DNA of 6,415 nucleotides, taken from the NCBI GenBank assembly GCA_938028175.1, contig CALJAE010000192.1, forward strand, positions 1 through 6,415, in the 5' to 3' direction. The number at the start of each line of letters is the position of its first letter. Position 1 is the stretch's first letter. Of the stretch, positions 1-5,740 are shown piece after piece. The notes below the pieces were generated by a model, which saw only the letters and a list, made by a program, of their open reading frames with translations, was not told the origin of the DNA and ran no database searches. The translations under genes were made by a program, and so were the position numbers. This DNA comes from an uncultured Acidimicrobiales bacterium (GTDB taxonomy: Bacteria; Actinomycetota; Acidimicrobiia; Acidimicrobiales; SZUA-35).

Positions 1-917
1 CGCGAGACTCGTGGGTTCATCTCAATTACTACCCAACGACCTGTCACTGGATCGACTGCGAACTGAACATTAGAACCACCGGTTTCGACACCAACTCGCC
101 TCAAACACGCAAACGCTGCGTCTCGCAGCTGCTGATACTCAGTGTCTGTCAAAGTCTGAATTGGGGCAACCGTGATTGAATCACCAGTGTGAACGCCCAT
201 AGGGTCTACGTTTTCGATGCCACAGATAATTACCTGGTTATCTGCACAGTCTCGCATGACCTCTAGTTCATATTCTTTCCAACCAGCTATCGATTCTTCG
301 ATCAAGATCTCTGATATCGGGCTAGCGGCAAGACCATTCTTTGCGATCTTAGAGAACTCTTCTGGGGTCGATGCAATACCAGTACCCTTGCCGCCCAGAA
401 TATATGCAGGTCGAACCACTACCGGAAGACCAATTTCTTTAATGATCTCTTCAGCCTCTTCAGCACTATGGGCTACACCACTACGTGGTACATCGAGACC
501 AATCTCGATCATTGCTTCTTTAAACTTTGATCTGTCTTCTGCAGTTGAGATCGCTTCAGCATTTGCACCAATTAGTTCGACCTCATATTTGTCCAACACG
601 CCGGCTTCGACGAGCTCCATACTCAAATTCAACGCAGTCTGCCCACCAAGTGTTGGCAGTAGTGCGTCTGGTCTTTCCTCCTCGATGATCTTTGTCAAGA
701 TTTCCAGAGTTAACGGCTCGATGTAAGTAGCGTCAGCGAATGCTGGGTCGGTCATGATAGTGGCTGGATTTGAATTGGCGAGAATCACCCGGTAACCCTC
801 TTGGCGCAACACCTGACATGCCTGGGTACCCGAGTAGTCAAACTCACAGGCTTGTCCAATTACAATCGGCCCAGAGCCAATTACTAGGATCGATTCAATA
901 TCATTTCTTTTGGGCAT
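1..917 (-). CDS. carB: Carbamoyl-phosphate synthase large subunit, N-terminal part (3' end outside window)
   Basis: CarB makes carbamoyl phosphate from bicarbonate, two ATP and ammonia channelled from CarA, in the cytoplasm, for pyrimidine and arginine synthesis. I translated 305 codons before the window edge, out of about 1,070 usual for the family. The protein opens MPKRNDIES, followed by the family signature SGPIVIGQACEFDYSG (residues 15-30) and LPTLGGQTALN (88-98). The carboxyphosphate-forming ATP-grasp domain begins near residue 128. Residues match the E. coli numbering position for position: R129, R169, E215, H243, E299, N301 and R303. The glycine loop is GGKGTG (175-180), where E. coli has GGSGGG. 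The start is the ATG at 917-915, preceded by GGAG with 4-nt spacing. It overlaps the 3' end of carA by 17 nt in another frame, so translation is probably coupled. The ATG in the ATGA at the carA stop is rejected because its frame soon hits a stop. Confidence 0.97.
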   Translation of the reverse strand, partial: MPKRNDIESILVIGSGPIVIGQACEFDYSGTQACQVLRQEGYRVILANSNPATIMTDPAFADATYIEPLTLEILTKIIEEERPDALLPTLGGQTALNLSMELVEAGVLDKYEVELIGANAEAISTAEDRSKFKEAMIEIGLDVPRSGVAHSAEEAEEIIKEIGLPVVVRPAYILGGKGTGIASTPEEFSKIAKNGLAASPISEILIEESIAGWKEYELEVMRDCADNQVIICGIENVDPMGVHTGDSITVAPIQTLTDTEYQQLRDAAFACLRRVGVETGGSNVQFAVDPVTGRWVVIEMNPRVS

Positions 918-2001
918 AGTTCTCCATCAATTCTTTGAAGTCAGCGAATAAATACGTACTGTCGTTTGGCCCCGGATTAGCTTCAGGGTGGTGTTGAACA
1001 CTGAATGCATGTTTGTCTGGAATCGCAATTCCTTGACACACCTGATCGTTTAAGTTCACGTGAGTAACTTCGACTCCGTCCGCCAGCGATGCAGGGTCAA
1101 CAGCAAAGTTATGATTTTGTGAAGTAATCTCGACTTCACTGTTGCTCATATTCATAACTGGGTGGTTGGCGCCGTGGTGCCCAAATCCCAACTTAATAAT
1201 GTCTGCACCAATTGCAAGTGACAAGAGCTGATGACCCAAACAGATTCCAAAGATAGGAACTTGGCCTACTAGTTCTCTGACCGCTTCGACAGCATAAGTA
1301 ACTACTCTTGGATCCCCTGGACCATTTGACAAGAAGACACCGTCTGGGCTCAAAGCCATGACTTCTGCAGCAGTTGATGATGCAGGCAACACCGTAACTG
1401 TCCCAAGCTCTGTTAGCTGATCTAGGATCGATTGTTTGATTCCGAAGTCCAAGGCAACAATATTCTTGCCACCTGCACCAACCGTGTACGGCTCTTTCGT
1501 TGTCACCTTAGCGACAAGGTCAACACCGTCTGTCCCTGGCTCGGCTTTCGCAGCTGCCGTTAGGGTCTCCTCATCGAATGCATCAAGCGGGCCGAATGCT
1601 CCAGGCATTGCTCCAGTATCTCTGATTCGCTTAGTCAACTTTCTGGTATCAACTCCGTTGAGGCAGCCGAGTCGCTTTTCTGAGAGAAAGTCCGGTAAAG
1701 ACTGTTCTGAAGTCCAGTTAGAAGGTTGTTCACTGACGTCCCGAGCGATCATTCCTCTCACCGCAGTCATGTTAGATTCTGCGGCGTCACCTGAAATTCC
1801 ATAGTTACCGATATGCGGATAGGTGAATGAAACGATTTGGCCGGCATAGCTAGGGTCGGTTAGAACTTCTTGATAACCAGACATTGCAGTGTGGAATACC
1901 ACTTCGCCCGAAATTGGGGCGTCGATGTCGACCCCTATGTACTCCCCTTCAAACTTGGTTCCGTCGGCTAGTACCAACAGGCCTTGTCTACGTGAACTCA
2001 T
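901..2001 (-). CDS. carA: Carbamoyl-phosphate synthase small (glutaminase) subunit
   Basis: CarA hydrolyses glutamine and passes ammonia through a tunnel to CarB. The 366-residue length is normal. The N-terminal CPSase domain carries SGEVVFHTAMSGYQEVLTDP (31-50) and YPHIGNYG (61-68). The C-terminal class I glutamine amidotransferase domain has LSNGPGDP (224-231), the nucleophile elbow GICLGHQ with Cys254, and HPE with His338 and Glu340. The spacing of this triad (84 and 86 residues from the Cys) is the same as in E. coli CarA (269/353/355). FGHHGANHPV (273-282) is also typical. The ATG start at 2001 is preceded by AAAGG, 7 nt upstream. The gene lies 70 bp after pyrR, a gap with only a weak 5-bp hairpin and no T-run, so it is probably cotranscribed and under the pyrR leader control. 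It overlaps carB by 17 nt. The catalytic site is intact and nothing is odd apart from the missing pyrB and pyrC upstream. Confidence 0.98.
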   Translation of the reverse strand: MSSRRQGLLVLADGTKFEGEYIGVDIDAPISGEVVFHTAMSGYQEVLTDPSYAGQIVSFTYPHIGNYGISGDAAESNMTAVRGMIARDVSEQPSNWTSEQSLPDFLSEKRLGCLNGVDTRKLTKRIRDTGAMPGAFGPLDAFDEETLTAAAKAEPGTDGVDLVAKVTTKEPYTVGAGGKNIVALDFGIKQSILDQLTELGTVTVLPASSTAAEVMALSPDGVFLSNGPGDPRVVTYAVEAVRELVGQVPIFGICLGHQLLSLAIGADIIKLGFGHHGANHPVMNMSNSEVEITSQNHNFAVDPASLADGVEVTHVNLNDQVCQGIAIPDKHAFSVQHHPEANPGPNDSTYLFADFKELMENYAQKK

Positions 2002-2071
2002 CTCTGTGCCTTTCTATGAGGTACTCTCTCAATCTGAGAATCCTGCGTTGTAAATTTGCCTACGATTCGTT

Positions 2072-2638
2072 TCATCGAAGTATCTCCCCCAGCTCTACGC
2101 CATCCAGTGTGGCGTTAACCGCTTCACCTTTTCTAGTGGGAAGATTCTTGCCAACATAGTCTGGGCGAATCGGGAGCTCACGATGACCACGATCAACCAT
2201 TACTGCGAGTTGGATCGTCTTGGGACGACCTGAATCAATCAGCGCGTCCATCGCAGAGCGAATAGTTCGACCTGTAAATAGAACGTCGTCGACCAGGACG
2301 ACATTTTTACGATCAATATCAAATGTGATCTCGGTTGTGGCTTCCGGCAAGATCGGACGAATCCCTATGTCATCGCGATACAAAGCAACATCGAGCTTCC
2401 CACTAGGAACAATCTTTTCTTCAATCTTGGCTAGTGCTGCTGCTATAGCTTCGGCGAAATCAATACCACCTGTTTGAAGCCCGACTATACATACATCGTC
2501 CAAGCTCTCGTTTTGCTCGATAATCTCGTGAGCAATCCGCTTGATAGCTCTTTGAACCGCTGCAGCATCCATGACATGAGAATGCGCATGAAAAAAGCCC
2601 CCATAGGGGGGCTTACCAGAGCGTTCGCGTTTAGCCAT
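2072..2638 (-). CDS. pyrR: Pyrimidine operon regulatory protein PyrR (uracil phosphoribosyltransferase fold)
   Basis: PyrR binds UMP/UTP and the pyr mRNA leader to repress pyrimidine genes; many members also have weak uracil phosphoribosyltransferase activity. From the ATG at 2638 it has 188 residues, close to the usual ~180. It shows the PRPP-binding loop VVLVDDVLFTGRT (113-125), LYRDD (86-90), the invariant DRGHRELPIR (149-158) and YVGKN (161-165). This start has GGAG 6 nt upstream. A longer reading from a TTG at 2701 would begin next to the candidate -10 box and inside the regulatory leader, so I reject it. A shorter start (ATG at 2572, 166 aa, MDAAAVQRA) lies downstream of the terminator hairpin but has no Shine-Dalgarno and would remove the residues before the first helix. 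Residues 9-16 (KPPYGGFF) are encoded by that hairpin. Two positions usually basic in the family are changed: the TRG motif reads TGG (56-58), and Q42 stands where B. subtilis has R27. Product certain, start less so. Confidence 0.93.
   Translation of the reverse strand: MAKRERSGKPPYGGFFHAHSHVMDAAAVQRAIKRIAHEIIEQNESLDDVCIVGLQTGGIDFAEAIAAALAKIEEKIVPSGKLDVALYRDDIGIRPILPEATTEITFDIDRKNVVLVDDVLFTGRTIRSAMDALIDSGRPKTIQLAVMVDRGHRELPIRPDYVGKNLPTRKGEAVNATLDGVELGEILR
2591..2614 (-). terminator. Intrinsic terminator/attenuator inside the pyrR reading frame
   Basis: Read on the minus strand, AAGCCCCC (2614-2607) pairs perfectly with GGGGGCTT (2602-2595) around a CTAT loop, and the T-run extends to six (2596-2591). 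This is a canonical rho-independent terminator. It lies 21 nt after the pyrR ATG at 2638 and in frame, coding KPPYGGFF. It follows a PyrR-binding loop, as in Bacillus-type pyr attenuators. Ribosomes starting at 2638 would melt it, so its activity probably depends on pyrR translation as well as on PyrR. That it is a terminator-shaped hairpin is seen; attenuator function is inferred. Confidence 0.85.
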
Positions 2639-2644
2639 AGGCTT

Positions 2645-2672
2645 CTCCGTTCGTTCGAGCCTCTCTGGACCC
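2645..2672 (-). promoter_or_regulatory. PyrR-binding RNA loop (anti-antiterminator) overlapping the pyrR ribosome binding site
   Basis: The minus-strand bases 2671-2658, GGTCCAGAGAGGCT, match the known PyrR-binding consensus ARUCCNGNGAGGYU at 13 of 14 positions; only the first A is G. UCC (2669-2667) can pair with GGA (2648-2646), which is part of the Shine-Dalgarno GGAG (2648-2645) of the 2638 start. An alternative fold is also visible: CCAGAG (2668-2663) pairs with CTCTGG (2621-2616), and GGG (2672-2670) pairs with CCC (2611-2609) of the terminator's 5' arm. That is a plausible antiterminator, and it leaves the Shine-Dalgarno and ATG in its loop. The motif is seen; the switching is inferred from the Bacillus and mycobacterial pyr leaders. 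Confidence 0.85.
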
Positions 2673-2690
2673 AATTTACGACCTCGGTAG

Positions 2691-2719
2691 ATAGTACTCA
2701 ACTAACTATTCAAAAGCAA
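2691..2719 (-). promoter_or_regulatory. Candidate promoter of the pyrR-carAB operon
   Basis: On the minus strand TTGCTT (2719-2714) is separated by exactly 17 nt from TACTAT (2696-2691). The -10 matches the sigma-70 consensus at 4 of 6 positions and the -35 at 3 of 6. Transcription would begin near 2684 and the PyrR-binding loop would start about a dozen nt into the mRNA. The position is sensible but the match is modest. A TTGACA at 2792-2787 lacks a -10 at workable spacing. Confidence 0.45.
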
Positions 2720-2738
2720 TTCTGATGATCTTTTGCCT

Positions 2739-2751
2739 AACGACTGTCGTT
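2739..2751. promoter_or_regulatory. 13-bp palindrome between pyrR and the divergent hydrolase gene
   Basis: AACGAC-T-GTCGTT is a perfect inverted repeat with 6-bp arms and one central base. It lies 20 bp upstream of the candidate pyrR -35 and 82 bp before the hydrolase start. It could be an operator for a dimeric regulator of either gene, or chance. The arms are too short and too closely set to form a stable RNA hairpin. Confidence 0.35.
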
Positions 2752-2832
2752 GAAGCTGCTATTCAAAGGCACTCACTGAACCGATCTGTCAATTCGCATA
2801 GACTTAGATAAAGCAAACTACGAGGGACCACC

Positions 2833-3465
2833 GTGCCAGATACTTTAGACAACTACTCCGTCCAGACACTTCATAGCGATTCTGATCTGGTTCTATCGAA
2901 AGTGGTCGTTGGCTCGCTCGATAACAATGTCTTCTTTATTACTTGTGCCCAAACTGGCGAGTCAGTCATGTTGGATGCTGCCGATGAGCACGAACTGCTA
3001 CTTAAGCTTTGCGAGCAAACCAAAACGCGTTTAGTTCTTGAAACTCACGGACATTGGGATCACATCGGCGCTCTCACCGAAGTAAGAGATGCTGGATACG
3101 ACGTAGGCGTTGGCGCCGGCGACACCTACCGCCTACCAGGTTATGACTTTATTTTGGAACACGACACCCAAATCGAAGTAGGCGAGCTCAAGCTCGATCT
3201 GATTGCAACCCCAGGCCACACAGAAGGATCTATTTGTTTCAAGGTCGTTGATAAACCGTTCCTCTTTACAGGTGACACACTTTTTGCAGGTGGCCCAGGT
3301 AGAACTGATCTTCCGGGCGGTAATTTCAATACAGTTCTGGAATCAATCTCAGAACGCCTGTTCAAATTTGACAAAGACACTATTTGCTTCCCTGGACACG
3401 GAGACGTTACAACAATCGGTGCCGAGCAAGCTGACTTCCAAGCCTGGGTAGACCGAGGCTGGTAG
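2833..3465 (+). CDS. Metallo-beta-lactamase-fold hydrolase, glyoxalase II-like
   Basis: This is a 210-residue cytoplasmic protein without a signal peptide. The dinuclear metal site of the family is complete: THGHWDH gives His72, His74, Asp76 and His77; TPGHT gives His129; FTGDTLF gives Asp148; FPGHG gives His189. GPGRTDLPGG (154-163) between the last two ligands is typical of the glyoxalase II/YcbL group, which hydrolyses thioesters such as S-lactoyl thiols. The exact substrate cannot be read from the sequence; if the host is an actinobacterium, a thiol other than glutathione would be expected. Translation starts at GTG (2833), with GAGGG 6 nt upstream. It is the only plus-strand gene here, divergent from pyrR and convergent with the CAP-protein gene, so it has its own promoter, which I could not identify. 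Family assignment is firm, substrate unknown. Confidence 0.93.
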   Translation: MPDTLDNYSVQTLHSDSDLVLSKVVVGSLDNNVFFITCAQTGESVMLDAADEHELLLKLCEQTKTRLVLETHGHWDHIGALTEVRDAGYDVGVGAGDTYRLPGYDFILEHDTQIEVGELKLDLIATPGHTEGSICFKVVDKPFLFTGDTLFAGGPGRTDLPGGNFNTVLESISERLFKFDKDTICFPGHGDVTTIGAEQADFQAWVDRGW

Positions 3466-3509
3466 CTAGCCAAACCCGACGCAATCACCTTGGAGTTACC
3501 CAGACCTAG

Positions 3510-3529
3510 ATCCTGACTTTCGTCAGGAT
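3510..3529. repeat. REP-like palindromic hairpin, possible bidirectional terminator
   Basis: ATCCTGAC (3510-3517) and GTCAGGAT (3522-3529) form a perfect 8-bp stem. The loop reads TTTC on the plus strand and GAAA, a stable GNRA tetraloop, on the minus strand. The element and its flanks, when translated on the minus strand, give NRHPDESQDL, a peptide commonly seen in spurious ORFs over dispersed palindromes in many bacterial genomes. It lies 44 bp after the hydrolase stop in a convergent intergenic region. No T-run follows, so it is not a classical terminator, but it could stop or protect the 3' ends of both transcripts. Confidence 0.65.
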
Positions 3530-3537
3530 GACGGTTA

Positions 3538-3609
3538 GGCAGCAACGGTCAAACAACGACGGGCCGGCAGCAACGGTCAAACAGCAACTATCAAACAGCC
3601 ACGGTAAAC
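3538..3609. repeat. Short imperfect direct repeats
   Basis: GGCAGCAACGGTCAAACA occurs exactly twice, at 3538-3555 and 3566-3583, 28 bp apart. Degenerate copies follow: CAGCAACTATCAAACAGCC (3582-3600), then GCCACGGTAAAC (3598-3609). The array lies between the REP-like hairpin and the 3' end of the CAP-protein gene. There are too few and too irregular units for a CRISPR; replication slippage is a simple origin. No function is evident. Confidence 0.7.
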
Positions 3610-3624
3610 CGATAGGGATAGACC

Positions 3625-4635
3625 TCAACTAATGACAGTGACTGTGTAGCTAAAGCTCTCTACCCCGTTAGCTGTCTCCACACCAGATACCGTGACCTCA
3701 AAGTCGGTATCCACGCCGCTAAGTGATTCGAAGTCAATCTGAGGTTCCCAAACAATAACTGGAGGCGGAACCTGTTGAGTATCAGACGTTCGAGCGACCA
3801 CAGTTAGAGGAATCGGTTGCCCATTAACAGTCATCTCGACAGTTGCGTTCGCAAACCGAGAGTCATCCTGGCTAAATGACCATCTTGGATATACGAGCTC
3901 TTCTGTTATGTATCCTCTAGCAGGCCAGGCGACAAAGTCTTCGGTTTCTCTGATTGTGCCCCAATCAGCAAACACGTTGTCATCGAATACCCAAAGGACA
4001 TTAGAAGCAAAACGGTCACCCGATGCAGAGCTATGTCCAACTCCCATTTGTCTAGTCGGGGGATGCAGAACAGTCAGCCGATGGCCGACCACATTATTTG
4101 TCTCGCCTGGGTCTTCAATGTACCCATCAATTGCCTCCGGCCCAGTTCGGCCAAGGTAAAGGTTTGAGTTTGCTGCGGCCTCGACACCTAGCTCATCTAG
4201 ACATTCGAAGTCTGGGGTCGGTTCGTGGCTGAGTTCGCCTTGTGCACTCATGGTTAGTGCCCCAAATTGAGCCTTGTCAGAAAACTCAGAATTCTCAGCT
4301 ACTAGCGCAGGGACCCCGGCAAGAGCTCGATAGAAGTTGACTCGGTCTATGGTTTGTTCTCGCAAGAGCTGTGAGCTCTCTCCAGCTTCACATTGATCAT
4401 GATCCCCAGTCCAATCCAAACTTGCTGGCGTAGTGTCGTCCCAACTTTCGACCAAAGCAATCACCGCTTCTCGATCCGAGGTGTCTACCCACAGATTAGA
4501 TTCTGAGAACGCCAGCTGAGCAGGCGCTGGGTCTAGCTCGACAACTGCTGGATCTTCCAGTGCAGTCGGAGGTAAAGCAAAGCTTGTCAAAGAAAGCGCT
4601 ATCCCGACCAATGCTAAACGAACAATTAACCTCAC
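3625..4635 (-). CDS. Predicted secreted CAP (SCP/PR1-like) domain protein
   Basis: 336 residues. The N-terminus MRLIVRLALVGIALSLTSFA has two arginines and a hydrophobic core, so it looks like a Sec signal peptide cleaved near residue 20-25. A CAP-domain core follows at about 90-220: DRVNFYRALAGVPAL (97-111), a helix ending LSHEP (His137), a GVEAAANSNLYLG segment (Glu152), and VVGHRLTVLHPPTRQMGVGH (His185) in the style of bacterial CAP proteins. These three residues correspond to the cation-binding cavity positions of the family. Cys82 and Cys145 are the only cysteines and could form a disulfide outside the cell. Residues 225-336 are rich in beta-strand-like and Pro/Thr/Val segments, perhaps an Ig-like accessory domain. 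The start is a GTG (4633-4635); an in-frame TAG lies upstream, and no Shine-Dalgarno is visible. It is 59 bp after nusB and may be a separate transcript. The biochemical role is unknown. Confidence 0.82.
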   Translation of the reverse strand: MRLIVRLALVGIALSLTSFALPPTALEDPAVVELDPAPAQLAFSESNLWVDTSDREAVIALVESWDDTTPASLDWTGDHDQCEAGESSQLLREQTIDRVNFYRALAGVPALVAENSEFSDKAQFGALTMSAQGELSHEPTPDFECLDELGVEAAANSNLYLGRTGPEAIDGYIEDPGETNNVVGHRLTVLHPPTRQMGVGHSSASGDRFASNVLWVFDDNVFADWGTIRETEDFVAWPARGYITEELVYPRWSFSQDDSRFANATVEMTVNGQPIPLTVVARTSDTQQVPPPVIVWEPQIDFESLSGVDTDFEVTVSGVETANGVESFSYTVTVIS

Positions 4636-4694
4636 TAAGACTAGATCGGCAGCTAGCTCTGCCTATAAAGCCAAGTGAGAGATGTACCTAGTAG

Positions 4695-5084
4695 CTATAG
4701 TTCGTTCGCAATAGTGGCCAATAGGCCGTTTACGAACTTTGCAGACTCCTCGGTCGAATACGAGTAAGCCAACTTTGTTGCCTCAGATAACACCACTGCC
4801 GCAGGTGCATCTGCTGCTTGAAGCTCGACGATACCTAACTTCAGAATCTGGACATCTATGGCTGGAATGCGAGACAGAGCCCAGCCTTCGCTGAGGTTCT
4901 TCTCGATAAGAGATTCGAGGTCGGCAGAGCTATTCTCTACCTTCTCTAATAACGAAAGCACGAATGCATCCTCACCAGATGCACCTTCAAATAGTTTGGT
5001 TGGTGCTTCTTCTCGAATAGCTGCTTCATACAGGAACTCAAGAGCCGTAGATCTGGCCTCAGATCTTGCACTGTCATTACTCAT
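4695..5084 (-). CDS. nusB: Transcription antitermination factor NusB
   Basis: NusB pairs with NusE (ribosomal protein S10) and binds boxA RNA to form the antitermination complex on rRNA operons. The 129-residue length is normal for this all-helical protein. The family pattern is clear: an N-terminal basic helix SEARSTALEFLYE (8-20), the central RIPAIDVQILKLGIVEL (72-88), and the C-terminal VVLSEATKLAYSYSTEESAK (97-116) followed by FVNGLLATIA (117-126). The ATG start at 5084 has AGGGA 6 nt upstream. It begins 23 bp after efp and is on the same strand, so the two are very likely cotranscribed, an arrangement common in Gram-positive bacteria. No terminator with a T-run follows it; the 4648-4663 hairpin downstream is weak. 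Confidence 0.97.
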   Translation of the reverse strand: MSNDSARSEARSTALEFLYEAAIREEAPTKLFEGASGEDAFVLSLLEKVENSSADLESLIEKNLSEGWALSRIPAIDVQILKLGIVELQAADAPAAVVLSEATKLAYSYSTEESAKFVNGLLATIANEL

Positions 5085-5107
5085 AACGAATCCCTAACAG
5101 CTCTCGC

Positions 5108-5671
5108 CTAAACTCGGGTCTGATATTCGCCTGTGCGAGTATCCACTTTGATCTTTGTACCTTCGTCAACAAATAACGGCACTTGAACAACTAAGCCTGT
5201 TTCTAACGTAGCCGGTTTACGGGCGCCTGATACACGATCACCCTGAACTCCAGGCTCTGTTTCAGAAACGACCAACTCCACAGATGCAGGTAGGTCGACG
5301 CCAATCAGCTCGTCACCATACATCATGAGCTTGGCGCTCATGCCATCAAGAAGGTAGTTAGTAGCGTCTCCAACTGCATCGTTTGAGACTGTCAACTGCT
5401 CAAAGGACTCATTGTCCATAAACGTCAGCCCTGTTGCATCAGCGTAAAGATACTGCATGTCTCGCTTTTCGATAAATGCATGTTCTACTTTTTCTCCCGC
5501 ACGGAAAGTCTTGTCTAGGACTGCGCCGGTACGCAAATTCTTCAAGGTTGAGCGGACAAATGCTCCACCCTTTCCAGGCTTAACATGCTGAAATTCAGTT
5601 ATCTGAAAGAGCCCTTCAGGTATCTCAATGGCCACTCCGTTTTTGAAATCAGCTGTACTAATTGTCCCCAT
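5108..5671 (-). CDS. efp: Translation elongation factor P
   Basis: EF-P binds between the ribosomal P and E sites and relieves stalling at polyproline stretches. The 187 residues cover the usual three domains: KOW-like domain I (1-64), OB domain II (about 65-127) and the C-terminal OB domain III (about 128-187) ending GTKIKVDTRTGEYQTRV. The tip loop that reaches the tRNA is KPGKGGAFVR (31-40), with Lys34 at the position modified in E. coli. Described actinobacterial EF-P proteins mostly carry PGKGP with an unmodified lysine; here the last proline is Gly. The ATG start at 5671 has the strongest ribosome binding site of the window, AGGAG at 5682-5678, with 6-nt spacing. The gene follows aroB by 69 bp without an obvious terminator and precedes nusB by 23 bp. 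Confidence 0.97.
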   Translation of the reverse strand: MGTISTADFKNGVAIEIPEGLFQITEFQHVKPGKGGAFVRSTLKNLRTGAVLDKTFRAGEKVEHAFIEKRDMQYLYADATGLTFMDNESFEQLTVSNDAVGDATNYLLDGMSAKLMMYGDELIGVDLPASVELVVSETEPGVQGDRVSGARKPATLETGLVVQVPLFVDEGTKIKVDTRTGEYQTRV

Positions 5672-5740
5672 GAGACTCTCCTAGGTTTCGACTGTCACGT
5701 GCAGCCTCGCTGAGTCTATCAAACTAGTGGACTTATAGTC

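Noticed and set aside
217..726. Plus-strand ORF of 169 codons
   Set aside because: It is antisense to carB, whose minus-strand reading is fully conserved including catalytic residues; the plus-strand translation is Ser-rich with no family pattern.
2027..2039. TCTCA-ATC-TGAGA inverted repeat between pyrR and carA
   Set aside because: Only a 5-bp stem with a 3-nt loop and no T-run; too weak to call a terminator or processing site.
2474..2725. Plus-strand ORF of 83 codons across the pyrR leader
   Set aside because: Antisense to the PyrR-binding loop and terminator; no recognisable protein and no ribosome binding site noted.
2787..2792. Perfect minus-strand TTGACA as the pyrR -35
   Set aside because: At 16-18 nt spacing the candidate -10 hexamers (around CCTTTG) do not match; TTGCTT-17-TACTAT is better placed.
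3141..3545. Minus-strand ORF beginning with RHPDESQDL
   Set aside because: Its start is the REP-like palindrome and the rest is antisense to the metal-site region of the hydrolase; a typical spurious ORF.
3538..3609. Possible CRISPR array
   Set aside because: Only two exact repeats of 18 bp with a 10-bp gap, and no cas gene nearby.
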